A stretch of DNA of 64,000 bases, from NCBI GenBank assembly GCA_019192545.1, contig JAHCMI010000006.1:62001-126000 (forward strand), read 5' to 3'. This DNA is from Rivularia sp. MS3 (lineage in GTDB: Bacteria; Cyanobacteriota; Cyanobacteriia; Cyanobacteriales; Nostocaceae). Of the stretch, positions 7,898-15,126 are shown one piece after another. The notes beneath the pieces were generated by a model that was not told the DNA's origin, searched no databases, and was given only the letters and a program-made list of their open reading frames with translations. Within the stretch, counting starts at the first letter, position 1; every line of letters begins with the position of its first letter. A program made the position numbers and the translations under genes.

Positions 7898-9028
7898 AAC
7901 CCACATTCCGCATCCGAATTTGTAGTACTCGCTTATCACGGATAATACATCGAACAAAAAAGAATCAAATGACACAAGCAGCTATTTTTTTTAGTCTAGT
8001 ACACGGCGATCGCCACGCAAAACTAATGTCAATAAGTATCAATAAAGAAAGTATTATGTTTGAAGGAGTATTTATACTTCATAGACAATAAAATATTATA
8101 TAGAATCTAGATTTTTCTAGATAAAGCTAATGGTCATACATAATAAAATAGAAAAAAGAGTATAAAAATTAGGAGGTAAAAGGAATAAAGCTTTTAACTC
8201 TAATAATAAATAATTTGAAAAGAATTATGTTAATTATTTAAGCTAATATTGATAGTATTGATAGCATTCACTCGGTAGAAAATTGAGTATGTACTTCCTA
8301 TCTTCTGTAAGATTAGATATTTGTTTATCATTATTATTATTGTTATATTCACCATGCAGATGAAAAGATGAAGAGTCTAGATGTCCAAATAGTAATGATA
8401 CATCAAATCTTTTAACTACATTTAATGAAATCGCTAAAAAAACATTACTTAATCCTTGATTAAATAATTTATCCATTGTCCTACCTAACTTATCATCGTT
8501 AAGATATTCAGGTTTTACTCCTTCTCCAATTAAATGTTCACAAGGTCGGTTTTCAAAAAATTATGAAAACATATACAGCGGTGCAGAAACGAAGCCTATA
8601 CCATTTAAAATCATTGCTTTTACAACATGACCAGAACTAATTTTTTCGGAAAAATCTTCTCCAACCAATTTATTAATTATTTCGACTGAACCAATTGAAT
8701 CAATAATTCCGGCGACTATTCCTAAATGGTCAATATTTTTAATTTCAATTTCTTCGAGATTAGACATAGCACCTGTAAAATGTGAAAAACACCTTGCTCA
8801 TATTTTCACACTTTGTGTGCTTAAAAACTTATAAAAATCTTTTCTTACTATCAACAAAACTAAAGGCGCTTAATAAAGCCTACGGTACTGGTTACTCAAT
8901 ACATAATTACTATACTTGTTAATAATTTTTCTCATTTGACTGACAATAACTCTGAACCCTGATAGTTATTATGTACTACTTATTTGTGTCAATCTATTTT
9001 GAAGATTGTGGGGTGCGGAATGTGGGTT
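7898..9028. mobile_element. Decayed insertion element bounded by 18-bp inverted repeats
   Basis: AACCCACATTCCGCATCC at 7898-7915 is repeated in inverse orientation at 9011-9028 (17 of 18 positions equal). The 1131-bp interval contains the remnant of an IS1634-like transposase on the minus strand. Intact elements of this type are longer (about 1.7-2 kb), so the centre or the transposase C-terminus has been deleted. I see no clear target duplication. The remaining interior is AT-rich and has no other gene. Confidence 0.6.
8243..8767 (-). pseudogene. IS1634-family (DUF4277) transposase, nonsense-mutated and truncated
   Basis: From ATG 8767 the reading is typical of the DUF4277 N-terminus: IKNIDHLGIVAGIIDSIG, then VVKAMILNGIGFVSAPLYMF. 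A TAA then interrupts the same frame at 8558-8560, after which the homology continues without a shift: FFENRPCEHLIGEGVKPEYL, LSNVFLAISL, HLDSSSFHLHGEYNN. The TAA sits where a Gln or Glu codon is expected. After the GEYNN segment the sequence degenerates into a low-complexity Asn run and stops at 8243. The catalytic DDE part is therefore absent. The protein would be inactive in transposition, though its ends could be mobilised by an intact relative elsewhere. Confidence 0.75.
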
Positions 9029-9105
9029 AGAAAAAATATTTTTTACTAATCACTAGATAACTATAAAAATTATTAACTGCTGGTATCTGCTATCAGCAGT
9101 TATCG

Positions 9106-9186
9106 TTTTACGGCTCACGCCGATGGGAGAGTGAAGTCTGCCGTGGGGAGGCTCCCCACGGCGAGCTTCACGTGAAGTCCGTAAAA
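9106..9186. repeat. Composite palindrome upstream of the DUF6876 gene
   Basis: Three nested inverted pairs are visible: TTTTACGG/CCGTAAAA at the outside (9106-9113, 9179-9186), GTGAAG/CTTCAC (9131-9136, 9166-9171), and a perfect 10-bp stem CCGTGGGGAG/CTCCCCACGG with a 1-nt loop (9141-9161). It is much more GC-rich than its surroundings and belongs to the class of structured intergenic repeats common in Nostocales. It ends 16 bp before the next start codon, so it may form in the 5' leader of that mRNA. Confidence 0.7.
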
Positions 9187-9202
9187 TAAAGGATTTGAAA
9201 AA

Positions 9203-9565
9203 ATGAAAACTCCGCAAGAAATAGCCAGTGAACTAAAGAAGTTCTATGGTTCAGCTATTCTCTACAAACACTGGCTCGGCTTGAGATATACCGACGGTAT
9301 TCAATACCTAGCTCAAGAAGCTAATTGTTATTGGCTCTTAGATGCAATTGCTTCACATCAAACAAAGCAATTTCTATCTAATCCAAAGTTAAGAGAATTT
9401 CAAATTTGGCATTTAAGAGTTAAAGATAATTCCGGTGTTTTGATATGTGAGTGGGATACGAATCAAGAAGTATTACGCCAAGAAATCGAATATACAGATT
9501 TTCCATTAAACCATATCAAGCTCTATCTGGTTGAAAAAGTCTTAATGCTTCCAAACGAATACTAA
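9203..9565 (+). CDS. DUF6876 family protein
   Basis: A 120-residue soluble protein. The segment FYGSAILYKHWLGLRYTDG followed by YLAQEANCYWLLDAIASHQ is what I recognise as the DUF6876 signature. The family is usually encoded near small unknown genes on cyanobacterial plasmids, phages and integrated elements. It has no known activity. No signal peptide or membrane segment is present. The ATG follows a GGA-containing leader and the palindrome described above. It heads a run of small same-strand genes (9203-10276) that ends at a strong terminator, so these are probably one transcription unit. Context suggests mobile-element cargo, but no mobilisation gene is visible. Confidence 0.72.
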   Translation: MKTPQEIASELKKFYGSAILYKHWLGLRYTDGIQYLAQEANCYWLLDAIASHQTKQFLSNPKLREFQIWHLRVKDNSGVLICEWDTNQEVLRQEIEYTDFPLNHIKLYLVEKVLMLPNEY

Positions 9566-9597
9566 ATCGCAACAAAAATAGTTCATAGGAGAAAATA

Positions 9598-9843
9598 ATG
9601 ATTCAGGCAATTACTTCAGAACAGGTTTTCGTCACAAATCTCGAACAATTCATGACTAAAGCTGACAAATTCATCAAAATCTACTACTCAGGTGTCAGCG
9701 ATGATAATCATGTTCTGGAAATAAAGCAAGAACTGAAAAATTTAGTTTCAGATACAGACTTGCAACAGTTAGAAATTGATTACAAACACAACTGTGAAAT
9801 CAAGGATTTGATGTCAGATTATCACGATTCATCTTGGTGGTAA
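9598..9843 (+). CDS. Small acidic hypothetical protein
   Basis: An 81-residue protein of unknown family, predicted mostly helical and acidic, with a C-terminal DYHDSSWW tail. AGGAGA stands 7-8 bp before the ATG, a strong ribosome site that supports translation. It lies 32 bp after the DUF6876 gene and 55 bp before the next gene in the same run. No membrane segment, signal or metal motif is seen. The company of DUF6876 suggests an accessory function carried by a plasmid or prophage-type module. Confidence 0.6.
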   Translation: MIQAITSEQVFVTNLEQFMTKADKFIKIYYSGVSDDNHVLEIKQELKNLVSDTDLQQLEIDYKHNCEIKDLMSDYHDSSWW

Positions 9844-9898
9844 TTGGCTAAGAGCTTACGCTCAGAGGACAATGAAGTACTTAGGAGAAATCTACCTC

Positions 9899-10276
9899 AT
9901 GGCTAAACGTAAATATTCTACACCCAAATTTCAAGCAATTGATGATTCTGTTTTAGGCGAGTACTCAGTTAGTGATTACTCAGAAAGACTCTACTCAAAA
10001 GTCTACTATTCAATACGTTCTTTATGTGGACTTGTCGCTAAAAACAATTTCCAGGATTTCAATTGGGATATATTCAAAGAGCGCTTCGCAAGTGATTTTG
10101 GAAATGTTGAAGAAAAACGCTATTCTCTGGAACAGCTACTTGAATTCGCATTCCGTAAATTCGGTAAAACTAAAGAAGATTTAGTAGTACTAAACGAATT
10201 ATCTTGGCAGCGAAGACGAGAATATGCTGCTCGTGTAAATGCAAGTGTTAATCCTCACATGAAAGCCGAGAATTAG
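9899..10276 (+). CDS. Hypothetical protein of the accessory block
   Basis: A 125-residue protein counted from ATG 9899 (MAKRKYSTPKFQ). I prefer this start because AGGAGA at 9883-9888 lies about 10 bp ahead of it. An in-frame ATG at 9872 would add nine residues without a comparable ribosome site. The protein is basic at its N-terminus and at the end (WQRRREYAARVN) and rich in Tyr and Ser in the middle (residues 20-45). I do not recognise a family. A perfect 12-bp stem terminator follows 24 bp after the stop, marking the end of the run that begins with DUF6876. Confidence 0.6.
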   Translation: MAKRKYSTPKFQAIDDSVLGEYSVSDYSERLYSKVYYSIRSLCGLVAKNNFQDFNWDIFKERFASDFGNVEEKRYSLEQLLEFAFRKFGKTKEDLVVLNELSWQRRREYAARVNASVNPHMKAEN

Positions 10277-10300
10277 TACTGAAATTATAAACCATAATAT

Positions 10301-10333
10301 AAGGGGAATAAAGCAGATTTTATTCCCCTTTTT
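10301..10333 (+). terminator. Intrinsic terminator after the DUF6876 gene run
   Basis: A perfect 12-bp stem (10301-10312 with 10319-10330, AAGGGGAATAAA and its complement) closes a GCAGAT loop and is followed by TTT. It is a good Rho-independent terminator for the three small genes upstream. Confidence 0.8.
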
Positions 10334-10415
10334 GCTGTCGAAAATTATTTCAAATACATCATCAGTTCAACCTTTTTTCGCTTCACAAAAATCAAAATTA
10401 TTGTCCGCTAGTAAA

Positions 10416-11147
10416 ATGTTGAAAAATAGTTACATCGTTTGGGAAGGGGCATCTTTAATTAACGGTTCTCCTATAGTTTTGATATTGACAGGTTTTGTTT
10501 CTCCTAGCACAAATCGTAAAACTGGAAGGCTAATTCAAAGCTGGATTTTACAACAAGAATTTGCTCCCACTTTCGCTGCTTCTAAAGGTCTTGATTCAGG
10601 TGTATGTGGGTCTTGTCCTTTAAAATTGAGTCAAATAGGAAGCTGCTATGTTCATCTATTGCCTATCAATAATATTTACCGAAAATATGTAGCAGGCAAT
10701 TATCCAAAATTGGGCACAAATGAAATAGAAGTTTTGAAGCATTATCGATATCCTATCAGAATTGGTTCCTATGGCGACCCTACAGCAGTACCATTTGATG
10801 TTTGGGAATCAATCATCTCTGCATCTGGTAGGTATACGGGTTATACACATCAATTTTACGAATGTGACTCTCGTTGGAAACAATATTTAATGGCTTCGGT
10901 ACAGAGCGAATCCGAAGCCCGTATTGCTCAAATTCAAGGTTGGAGAACCTTCAGAATCATTGCTCCCGATGCACCATTAAGTGAAAACGAAATCCTTTGT
11001 CGTCATACCGAAGATGACAGAATTCAATGTGAAACTTGTTTGTTATGCGATGGAGCATCTTCAAAACCGAATATTGCAGACAGAGTTCACGGTTTGAAAT
11101 GGAAAGTATCAAATTTCGTGAAATATTCCAATTCTCTATCTAATTAA
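10416..11147 (+). CDS. DUF7227-like cysteine-rich protein of phage/plasmid type
   Basis: From ATG 10416 the protein has 243 residues. A TTG at 10332 is also in frame but falls on the last bases of the upstream terminator, so I do not favour it. Conserved features are KTGRLIQSWIL, then VCGSCPLK...GSCYVHLLP, IRIGSYGDPTAVPFDVW, and a C-terminal CETCLLCDG. These match my memory of a phage and plasmid family (DUF7227, related to gp88-type proteins). The spaced cysteines suggest a bound metal or Fe-S cluster, though no activity is established. It stands alone between a terminator and a hairpin. Together with DUF6876 it indicates that 9.1-11.5 kb was acquired horizontally. Confidence 0.65.
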   Translation: MLKNSYIVWEGASLINGSPIVLILTGFVSPSTNRKTGRLIQSWILQQEFAPTFAASKGLDSGVCGSCPLKLSQIGSCYVHLLPINNIYRKYVAGNYPKLGTNEIEVLKHYRYPIRIGSYGDPTAVPFDVWESIISASGRYTGYTHQFYECDSRWKQYLMASVQSESEARIAQIQGWRTFRIIAPDAPLSENEILCRHTEDDRIQCETCLLCDGASSKPNIADRVHGLKWKVSNFVKYSNSLSN

Positions 11148-11154
11148 TTCAAAT

Positions 11155-11199
11155 GAAAGCTTGTGTAATGGTACCTCAATTTATCCATCACAAGCTTTC
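11155..11199. repeat. 11-bp-stem hairpin between accessory genes
   Basis: GAAAGCTTGTG (11155-11165) pairs perfectly with CACAAGCTTTC (11189-11199). It begins 7 bp after the DUF7227-like stop. There is no U-run after it on the plus strand, so it is either an imperfect terminator or an RNA-stability element. Confidence 0.6.
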
Positions 11200-11235
11200 A
11201 AAATTATTCAAAACATTTTTCGTAAGGTAATACTA

Positions 11236-11511
11236 ATGGCAGAAGTCTTAAGCGAACCACAATTTCAAATATTTACTCATTTAAAAACAGGAATTAAAAC
11301 CGGAAGAATTTATTTTCCTGCGCTTTTCTTGGCTGATTATCATGAGAGTATTGCTCAATGGTTGCAAAGGCAAGAAATTATCTTCGATGAACGGGACTTG
11401 AAGCAATACCCAGATGGTTCGTTTCGGCTCTATTTCAGAACAAGTAATTCCCTCGAAATTGAATATTTTAGTTTAATAGCACCCCTGATTCGCCAGCAGT
11501 ATCTTTACTAA
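11236..11511 (+). CDS. Small hypothetical protein
   Basis: A 91-residue protein from ATG 11236 (MAEVLSEPQ). An earlier in-frame ATG at 11161 falls inside the hairpin of the previous entry, so the internal start is preferred, with AAGG about 9 bp ahead of it. The body (KTGIKTGRIYFPALFLADY, then LEIEYFSLIAPLIRQQYLY) has no motif I recognise and no membrane segment. It is the last gene of the accessory block, and a gene-free AT-rich gap follows. Confidence 0.55.
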   Translation: MAEVLSEPQFQIFTHLKTGIKTGRIYFPALFLADYHESIAQWLQRQEIIFDERDLKQYPDGSFRLYFRTSNSLEIEYFSLIAPLIRQQYLY

Positions 11512-12153
11512 GCAGAAGGGAAGGGGGTAAGGTAAGCGACTGTATCGGATTCAAATAAAAACAGCTATACCCGCATTTCTCACAAGCTGTAGGTTAATTA
11601 TCCCCAAGCCCTTATCTAGTTCCCTTTTAAAATTACTTTTGAAATCAAATAATTAACTAAACTTGATCTTAACAAAGGCTTTCAGAAAAACCGCTTTCTC
11701 TGAATGGATAAATTTTAATTATCAAATAAATAAAATTAAATATTTGAATTTATGAAGGGATTATTTTAATCTTGAAGTTAATTTAAGAAATTAATTTTTC
11801 TAAAAGGTTTTTTGTTACCAGATTGTATGATAATCAAAGTTGAATAAATTTAAGAATAACTTTCTGATACTTATGAGAATCTAAAACAGTAATGAAAACT
11901 AGGTAGTAGTTAGAAGCGGTTTCTTATGGTTCTAAATTGAGCTAACTACAATTACTTAGTCCTTTTTTTCAGTTAGTAATAAAAAGTAATCTGCAACAAA
12001 GAGGTATAGATTAGTATTTATATTGTAATTATAAAATATTCTAATTGTTAATTAATATGAAAATTGCTGAAATATATTTATGATTATGGATTAACCTAAT
12101 TTTTAAATGTTTCATAAATAATATATATATTAATTATAACTGGATAAAAGAAT
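11512..12153. other. Gene-free AT-rich interval
   Basis: No supported gene is present in about 640 bp. Stop codons are frequent in all frames, and no transposase remnant or clear terminal repeat was recognised. It separates the plasmid-like block from the respiratory region and may hold the promoter of the following small membrane protein. Confidence 0.6.
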
Positions 12154-12594
12154 ATGAATAATATTGACCAGTTGACACCTGTGACATTAAAAACAGATTT
12201 AAATGCTCAAGAAATATATTTCAAAGTTTGGGAAAGGGAGCAAGAACATACCAAAACTCGCTGGAATGTTACGACTTTCTTTGTAAGTATTAGTTTTGCA
12301 ATTTTTGGAATCTCGCTCCAAACCAAAAATCCTTCTGCGCCACCAATTATATCTCATGTAGCAGCTTTGGCTGTGTATTGGTTTGCTTTCGTGCTGTTTT
12401 GGCGGTTCAACAGTTTTACTAATTACTTACGGGATTATTTACGAAATATGGAATCATCAGCAATTGTAAATATTGACGTACAGACTAAGATGGATAACAC
12501 AATACACGCAAATCGATGGATTTCTACATTTAATTTATTGTTCTATTTTGGTGTTTTTTATACTGTTGCTGTTGGACTATTGTGGTGGAAATAG
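12154..12594 (+). CDS. Small integral membrane protein of unknown function
   Basis: A 146-residue protein. It has an N-terminal soluble part (residues 1-38, charged EREQEHTKTRW) and three hydrophobic segments at about 39-56, 66-85 and 120-142, the last ending in LLWWK. I do not recognise a family. It is transcribed towards the DUF2231/oxidase operon but is separated from it by 217 bp of AT-rich DNA. The alternation of a cytosolic helix and three membrane helices would suit a small regulator or subunit of a membrane complex, but nothing in the sequence demonstrates this. Confidence 0.6.
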   Translation: MNNIDQLTPVTLKTDLNAQEIYFKVWEREQEHTKTRWNVTTFFVSISFAIFGISLQTKNPSAPPIISHVAALAVYWFAFVLFWRFNSFTNYLRDYLRNMESSAIVNIDVQTKMDNTIHANRWISTFNLLFYFGVFYTVAVGLLWWK

Positions 12595-12811
12595 GTATTA
12601 ATCAATTAAAAAATAATTAAAACTAATAAAAATTAAAAACAATAATAAATAACTTTAAAAGAGAGATGATAAAAAACTGATGGAATTAAAGTTTGTCGCA
12701 ATCAAAGTTAAACTTTCAATACATTTTTTACCTTAAATATATTTGTTTTGATGGAGGATATTGTGTCTTTAAGGGTATTAACAATGATGAGAAGTAAAAC
12801 TGGAGTAGGCT

Positions 12812-13306
12812 ATGTCTAATTTACCTCTTAACGACTTAAATCTACCATACCCCGACCCCCTACATCCTATCGTCGTACATTTCGTAATTGCGATGGTATT
12901 TTTTTCCTTTTTCTGTGATGTGGTGGGCTATTTTAATCGCAACCAACGGCTGTTCGAGGTAAGTTTCTGGAATATGTTTGTTGCGGCGATCGCCATTTTC
13001 GTTGCTATCATTTTTGGTCAGTTTGAAGCCGGTTTAGCCAAGCCCTATCCAGCAGTGCAACCAGTTCTGAACTGGCATACTATTATGGGTTGGTCGCTTT
13101 CGGCACTAGTTGTTGGTATTACTGGTTGGCGCTTTGTAATTCGCGCTCGTAACCCGCGCAAAGTCCCAGCAGCTTATCTTGGCGCAGCTACGTTTTTAAT
13201 TGTTTTAGTATCATTGCAAGTATATTTAGGAACTCAGTTAGTTTGGAAATACGGGCTGCATATCAAGCCTGTGGTTAAAGCGATTGAACAGGGAGTCGTG
13301 CAATGA
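12812..13306 (+). CDS. DUF2231 domain membrane protein, first of the ARTO operon
   Basis: A 164-residue protein with four membrane segments (about 22-42, 53-74, 88-108 and 118-138). It carries the DUF2231 signature HPIVVHFVIAM, with a second histidine in NWHTIMGW and third and fourth in the later part (GLHIKP). Conserved histidines facing the membrane could bind heme or a metal, but this is unproven for the family. GGAG lies about 9 bp before the ATG. The stop overlaps the start of the next DUF2231 gene (ATGA at 13303), so the two are coupled. From memory, two similar small membrane genes precede the cox3-type oxidase operon in Anabaena, which supports a role in assembly or function of the oxidase. 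Confidence 0.82.
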   Translation: MSNLPLNDLNLPYPDPLHPIVVHFVIAMVFFSFFCDVVGYFNRNQRLFEVSFWNMFVAAIAIFVAIIFGQFEAGLAKPYPAVQPVLNWHTIMGWSLSALVVGITGWRFVIRARNPRKVPAAYLGAATFLIVLVSLQVYLGTQLVWKYGLHIKPVVKAIEQGVVQ

Positions 13307-13908
13307 ACGAGCAACTTGTTAACCAATTAGGACTTAGGCTGGGTGCTAATAATCTTCCTTATGAGTTGCCGATTCATCCAATTTTAGTGCATTTCACCCT
13401 GGGTCTATTTATCATTGGAATCTTTTTTGATATTGCTGGCAATTTGTTTGCATGGGAAAAACCAATCCTCAAATTCTTATCGCTTCCTACTTTGCGATCG
13501 GGATTCTACGATGTTGGCTGGTATAACGTTTTAGCTTCAGCTTGCATCACGTTTTTCACGGTGACAGCAGGTTTTTTTGAGATTTTACTTGCCAATCCCC
13601 CTACTAATTTCAACAGCGCTTGGGGATTGGGAGCGGGGACAACAATGGTTTTGCATGGCATAGGAGGGGTATTACTCTTAGCAATCATTGTTGCCATGAC
13701 GGTGTGGCGAGCATTACAGCGCTACCGCTGGTGTAAGGATGCTTCAAGACAGGTACAGTGGAGCTATCTGCTAGCAGGAATTGTGATTCTAGGGATTATG
13801 TATATTCATGGGACGTTAGGAGCGCACTTAGGTGGTGATTTTGCCATTCACAATACTGCTGCTGGATTAATAGAAAAGGGTATAAATCCTAACTCTGCTT
13901 TGAAGTAA
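13303..13908 (+). CDS. DUF2231 domain membrane protein, second of the ARTO operon
   Basis: A 201-residue relative of the preceding gene with the same HPILVHFTLG motif (residues 25-34) and about four membrane helices. His appears again in VLHGIGG and in the IHGTLGAHLGGDFAIHN stretch (about residues 165-181). The duplicated family members probably form a heterodimer in the membrane. The gene begins within the stop of its partner. About 285 bp of repeats separate it from coxB, so transcription through to the oxidase is likely but not certain. Functions suggested by context are heme or quinone handling for the oxidase; direct evidence is lacking. Confidence 0.82.
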   Translation: MNEQLVNQLGLRLGANNLPYELPIHPILVHFTLGLFIIGIFFDIAGNLFAWEKPILKFLSLPTLRSGFYDVGWYNVLASACITFFTVTAGFFEILLANPPTNFNSAWGLGAGTTMVLHGIGGVLLLAIIVAMTVWRALQRYRWCKDASRQVQWSYLLAGIVILGIMYIHGTLGAHLGGDFAIHNTAAGLIEKGINPNSALK

Positions 13909-13991
13909 TAAAGAAAGGTTATTAGATAGTGGATAGTGGATAGTGGTTAGTAGTTTAGAAATTTAACAACCAACAACCAACCCTTCGGATT

Positions 13992-14114
13992 CGGCAGTTG
14001 CTACAACGGTGCGTGTTCCTCCCTACGGGTTCGTTAGTTGTAATCTGCGAGAAAGCCTCCGGCTTACATGGGGGAAACCCCCAAGACCACACTAACTCAC
14101 CGCAACGCACTGCC
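13992..14114 (-). repeat. Structured mobile repeat, family with GCAGYGCGTTGCGGTGAG head
   Basis: Read on the minus strand, the element starts GGCAGTGCGTTGCGGTGAG, contains a GGGGGTTTCCCCC hairpin, then CGAACCCGTAGGGAGG, and ends GTAGCAACTGCCG. The same order of blocks occurs at 22808-22907, and a shortened form at 36358-36401. It lies in the spacer between the second DUF2231 gene and coxB. Confidence 0.7.
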
Positions 14115-14116
14115 TC

Positions 14117-14181
14117 ACAACTAACAACCATCAACCAACAACTAACAACTAACAACTAACAACTAACAACTAACAACTAAC
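14117..14181. repeat. Heptad short tandem repeat (CAACTAA)n
   Basis: The unit CAACTAA repeats at least six times with a few CAACCA variants, ending about 12 bp before the coxB start. Such heptad arrays are typical of heterocystous cyanobacteria. A second small heptad run, TAGTGGA, is present near 13926-13947. Confidence 0.85.
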
Positions 14182-14193
14182 TCCTCGTTTATT

Positions 14194-15126
14194 ATGTTGA
14201 GAATTATAGAATATTTGGTCTTTGCGATTGGTGCGGCAGCGATTATCGTTGTTAGCTATTTGATGGGACAATGGTCATATTCCTGGTTGCCTGTTGAGGC
14301 AAGTACAGATGCTCAAAGGATTGATGACCTATTTTGTTTCCTAGTCACTTTAGGTTCGGTTATTTTCTTTGGGGTAATTGGCATGATTTTATTTTCGCTA
14401 ATTGCTTATCGCGCACCCAAAGGAGACTATAGCGAGGGGCACCCAATTAGAGGTGATTGGAAGTTAGAAGTTACTTGGACTGCGATTCCAACTTTATTAG
14501 TGTTAATTATCGTTGGTTATAGCTTCATAATTTATCAAAAAATGGATATCGCTGGACCTACGCGGGTGCTAGGGGAACTACCCGTAGGAATTCAAAGAGC
14601 TAATGCCCAAACTATTAACCAGAATATTGCAGACACCGAACTAATCGAGGTGATTTCTCAGCAGTGGGACTGGACTTTCCGCTATCCAAAACAGAACGTT
14701 GTTAGTAAGGAACTGCATCTACCGAGCAACCAGCGCGTTCGCTTAGTGTTGCAATCGAAAGACGTTCTCCACGGATTCTATGTCCCAGAATTTCGCATCA
14801 AACAAGATATTATCCCCAACCGTAATATTAATTTTCAGTTTATACCGACCCGCGTAGGTAAATATCAGTTGCATGATTCCCAATTTAGCGGCACATATTT
14901 CGCCGTCATGCAGGCAGATGTTTACGTGGATACTCCCCAAGATTATGTCAGATGGTTGGCACAAGCAGCTAATCATCCTTCAAATACTTTGAGTTTGGCG
15001 GCTTCCGAAGAGGCTCAACCACCTCATCAAGTTTTCAAAAGTAATTGGTATACAGTTTTACCCGCAAAACCTAAAGAGGTAGATAGTTCAAATTTTGCAT
15101 TAAGGAATTTTACTAATGACCAATAA
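14194..15126 (+). CDS. coxB: Terminal oxidase subunit II, ARTO type without CuA
   Basis: A 310-residue subunit II with two membrane helices (about residues 8-27 and 48-72) and a cupredoxin domain (about 150-245). The first CuA histidine remains (His193 in VLHGFYVPEF). At the second ligand group the usual C-x-E-x-C-G-x2-H-x2-M reads Asp228-x-Gln230-x-Ser232-G-x2-Phe236-x2-Met239, so both cysteines, the glutamate and the second histidine are gone. A binuclear CuA centre cannot form, so the enzyme should accept electrons from quinol and not from cytochrome c6 or plastocyanin. This is the hallmark of the cyanobacterial alternative respiratory terminal oxidase. Its 3' end overlaps subunit I by 11 bp. 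Confidence 0.9.
   Translation: MLRIIEYLVFAIGAAAIIVVSYLMGQWSYSWLPVEASTDAQRIDDLFCFLVTLGSVIFFGVIGMILFSLIAYRAPKGDYSEGHPIRGDWKLEVTWTAIPTLLVLIIVGYSFIIYQKMDIAGPTRVLGELPVGIQRANAQTINQNIADTELIEVISQQWDWTFRYPKQNVVSKELHLPSNQRVRLVLQSKDVLHGFYVPEFRIKQDIIPNRNINFQFIPTRVGKYQLHDSQFSGTYFAVMQADVYVDTPQDYVRWLAQAANHPSNTLSLAASEEAQPPHQVFKSNWYTVLPAKPKEVDSSNFALRNFTNDQ

Noticed and set aside
7694-7975. 93-codon minus-strand open frame
   Set aside because: It runs through the left inverted repeat of the decayed element, has no ribosome site and no recognisable protein pattern.
14117-14181. Possible CRISPR array
   Set aside because: The units are 7-bp tandem heptads without spacers, so this is a short tandem repeat and not CRISPR.
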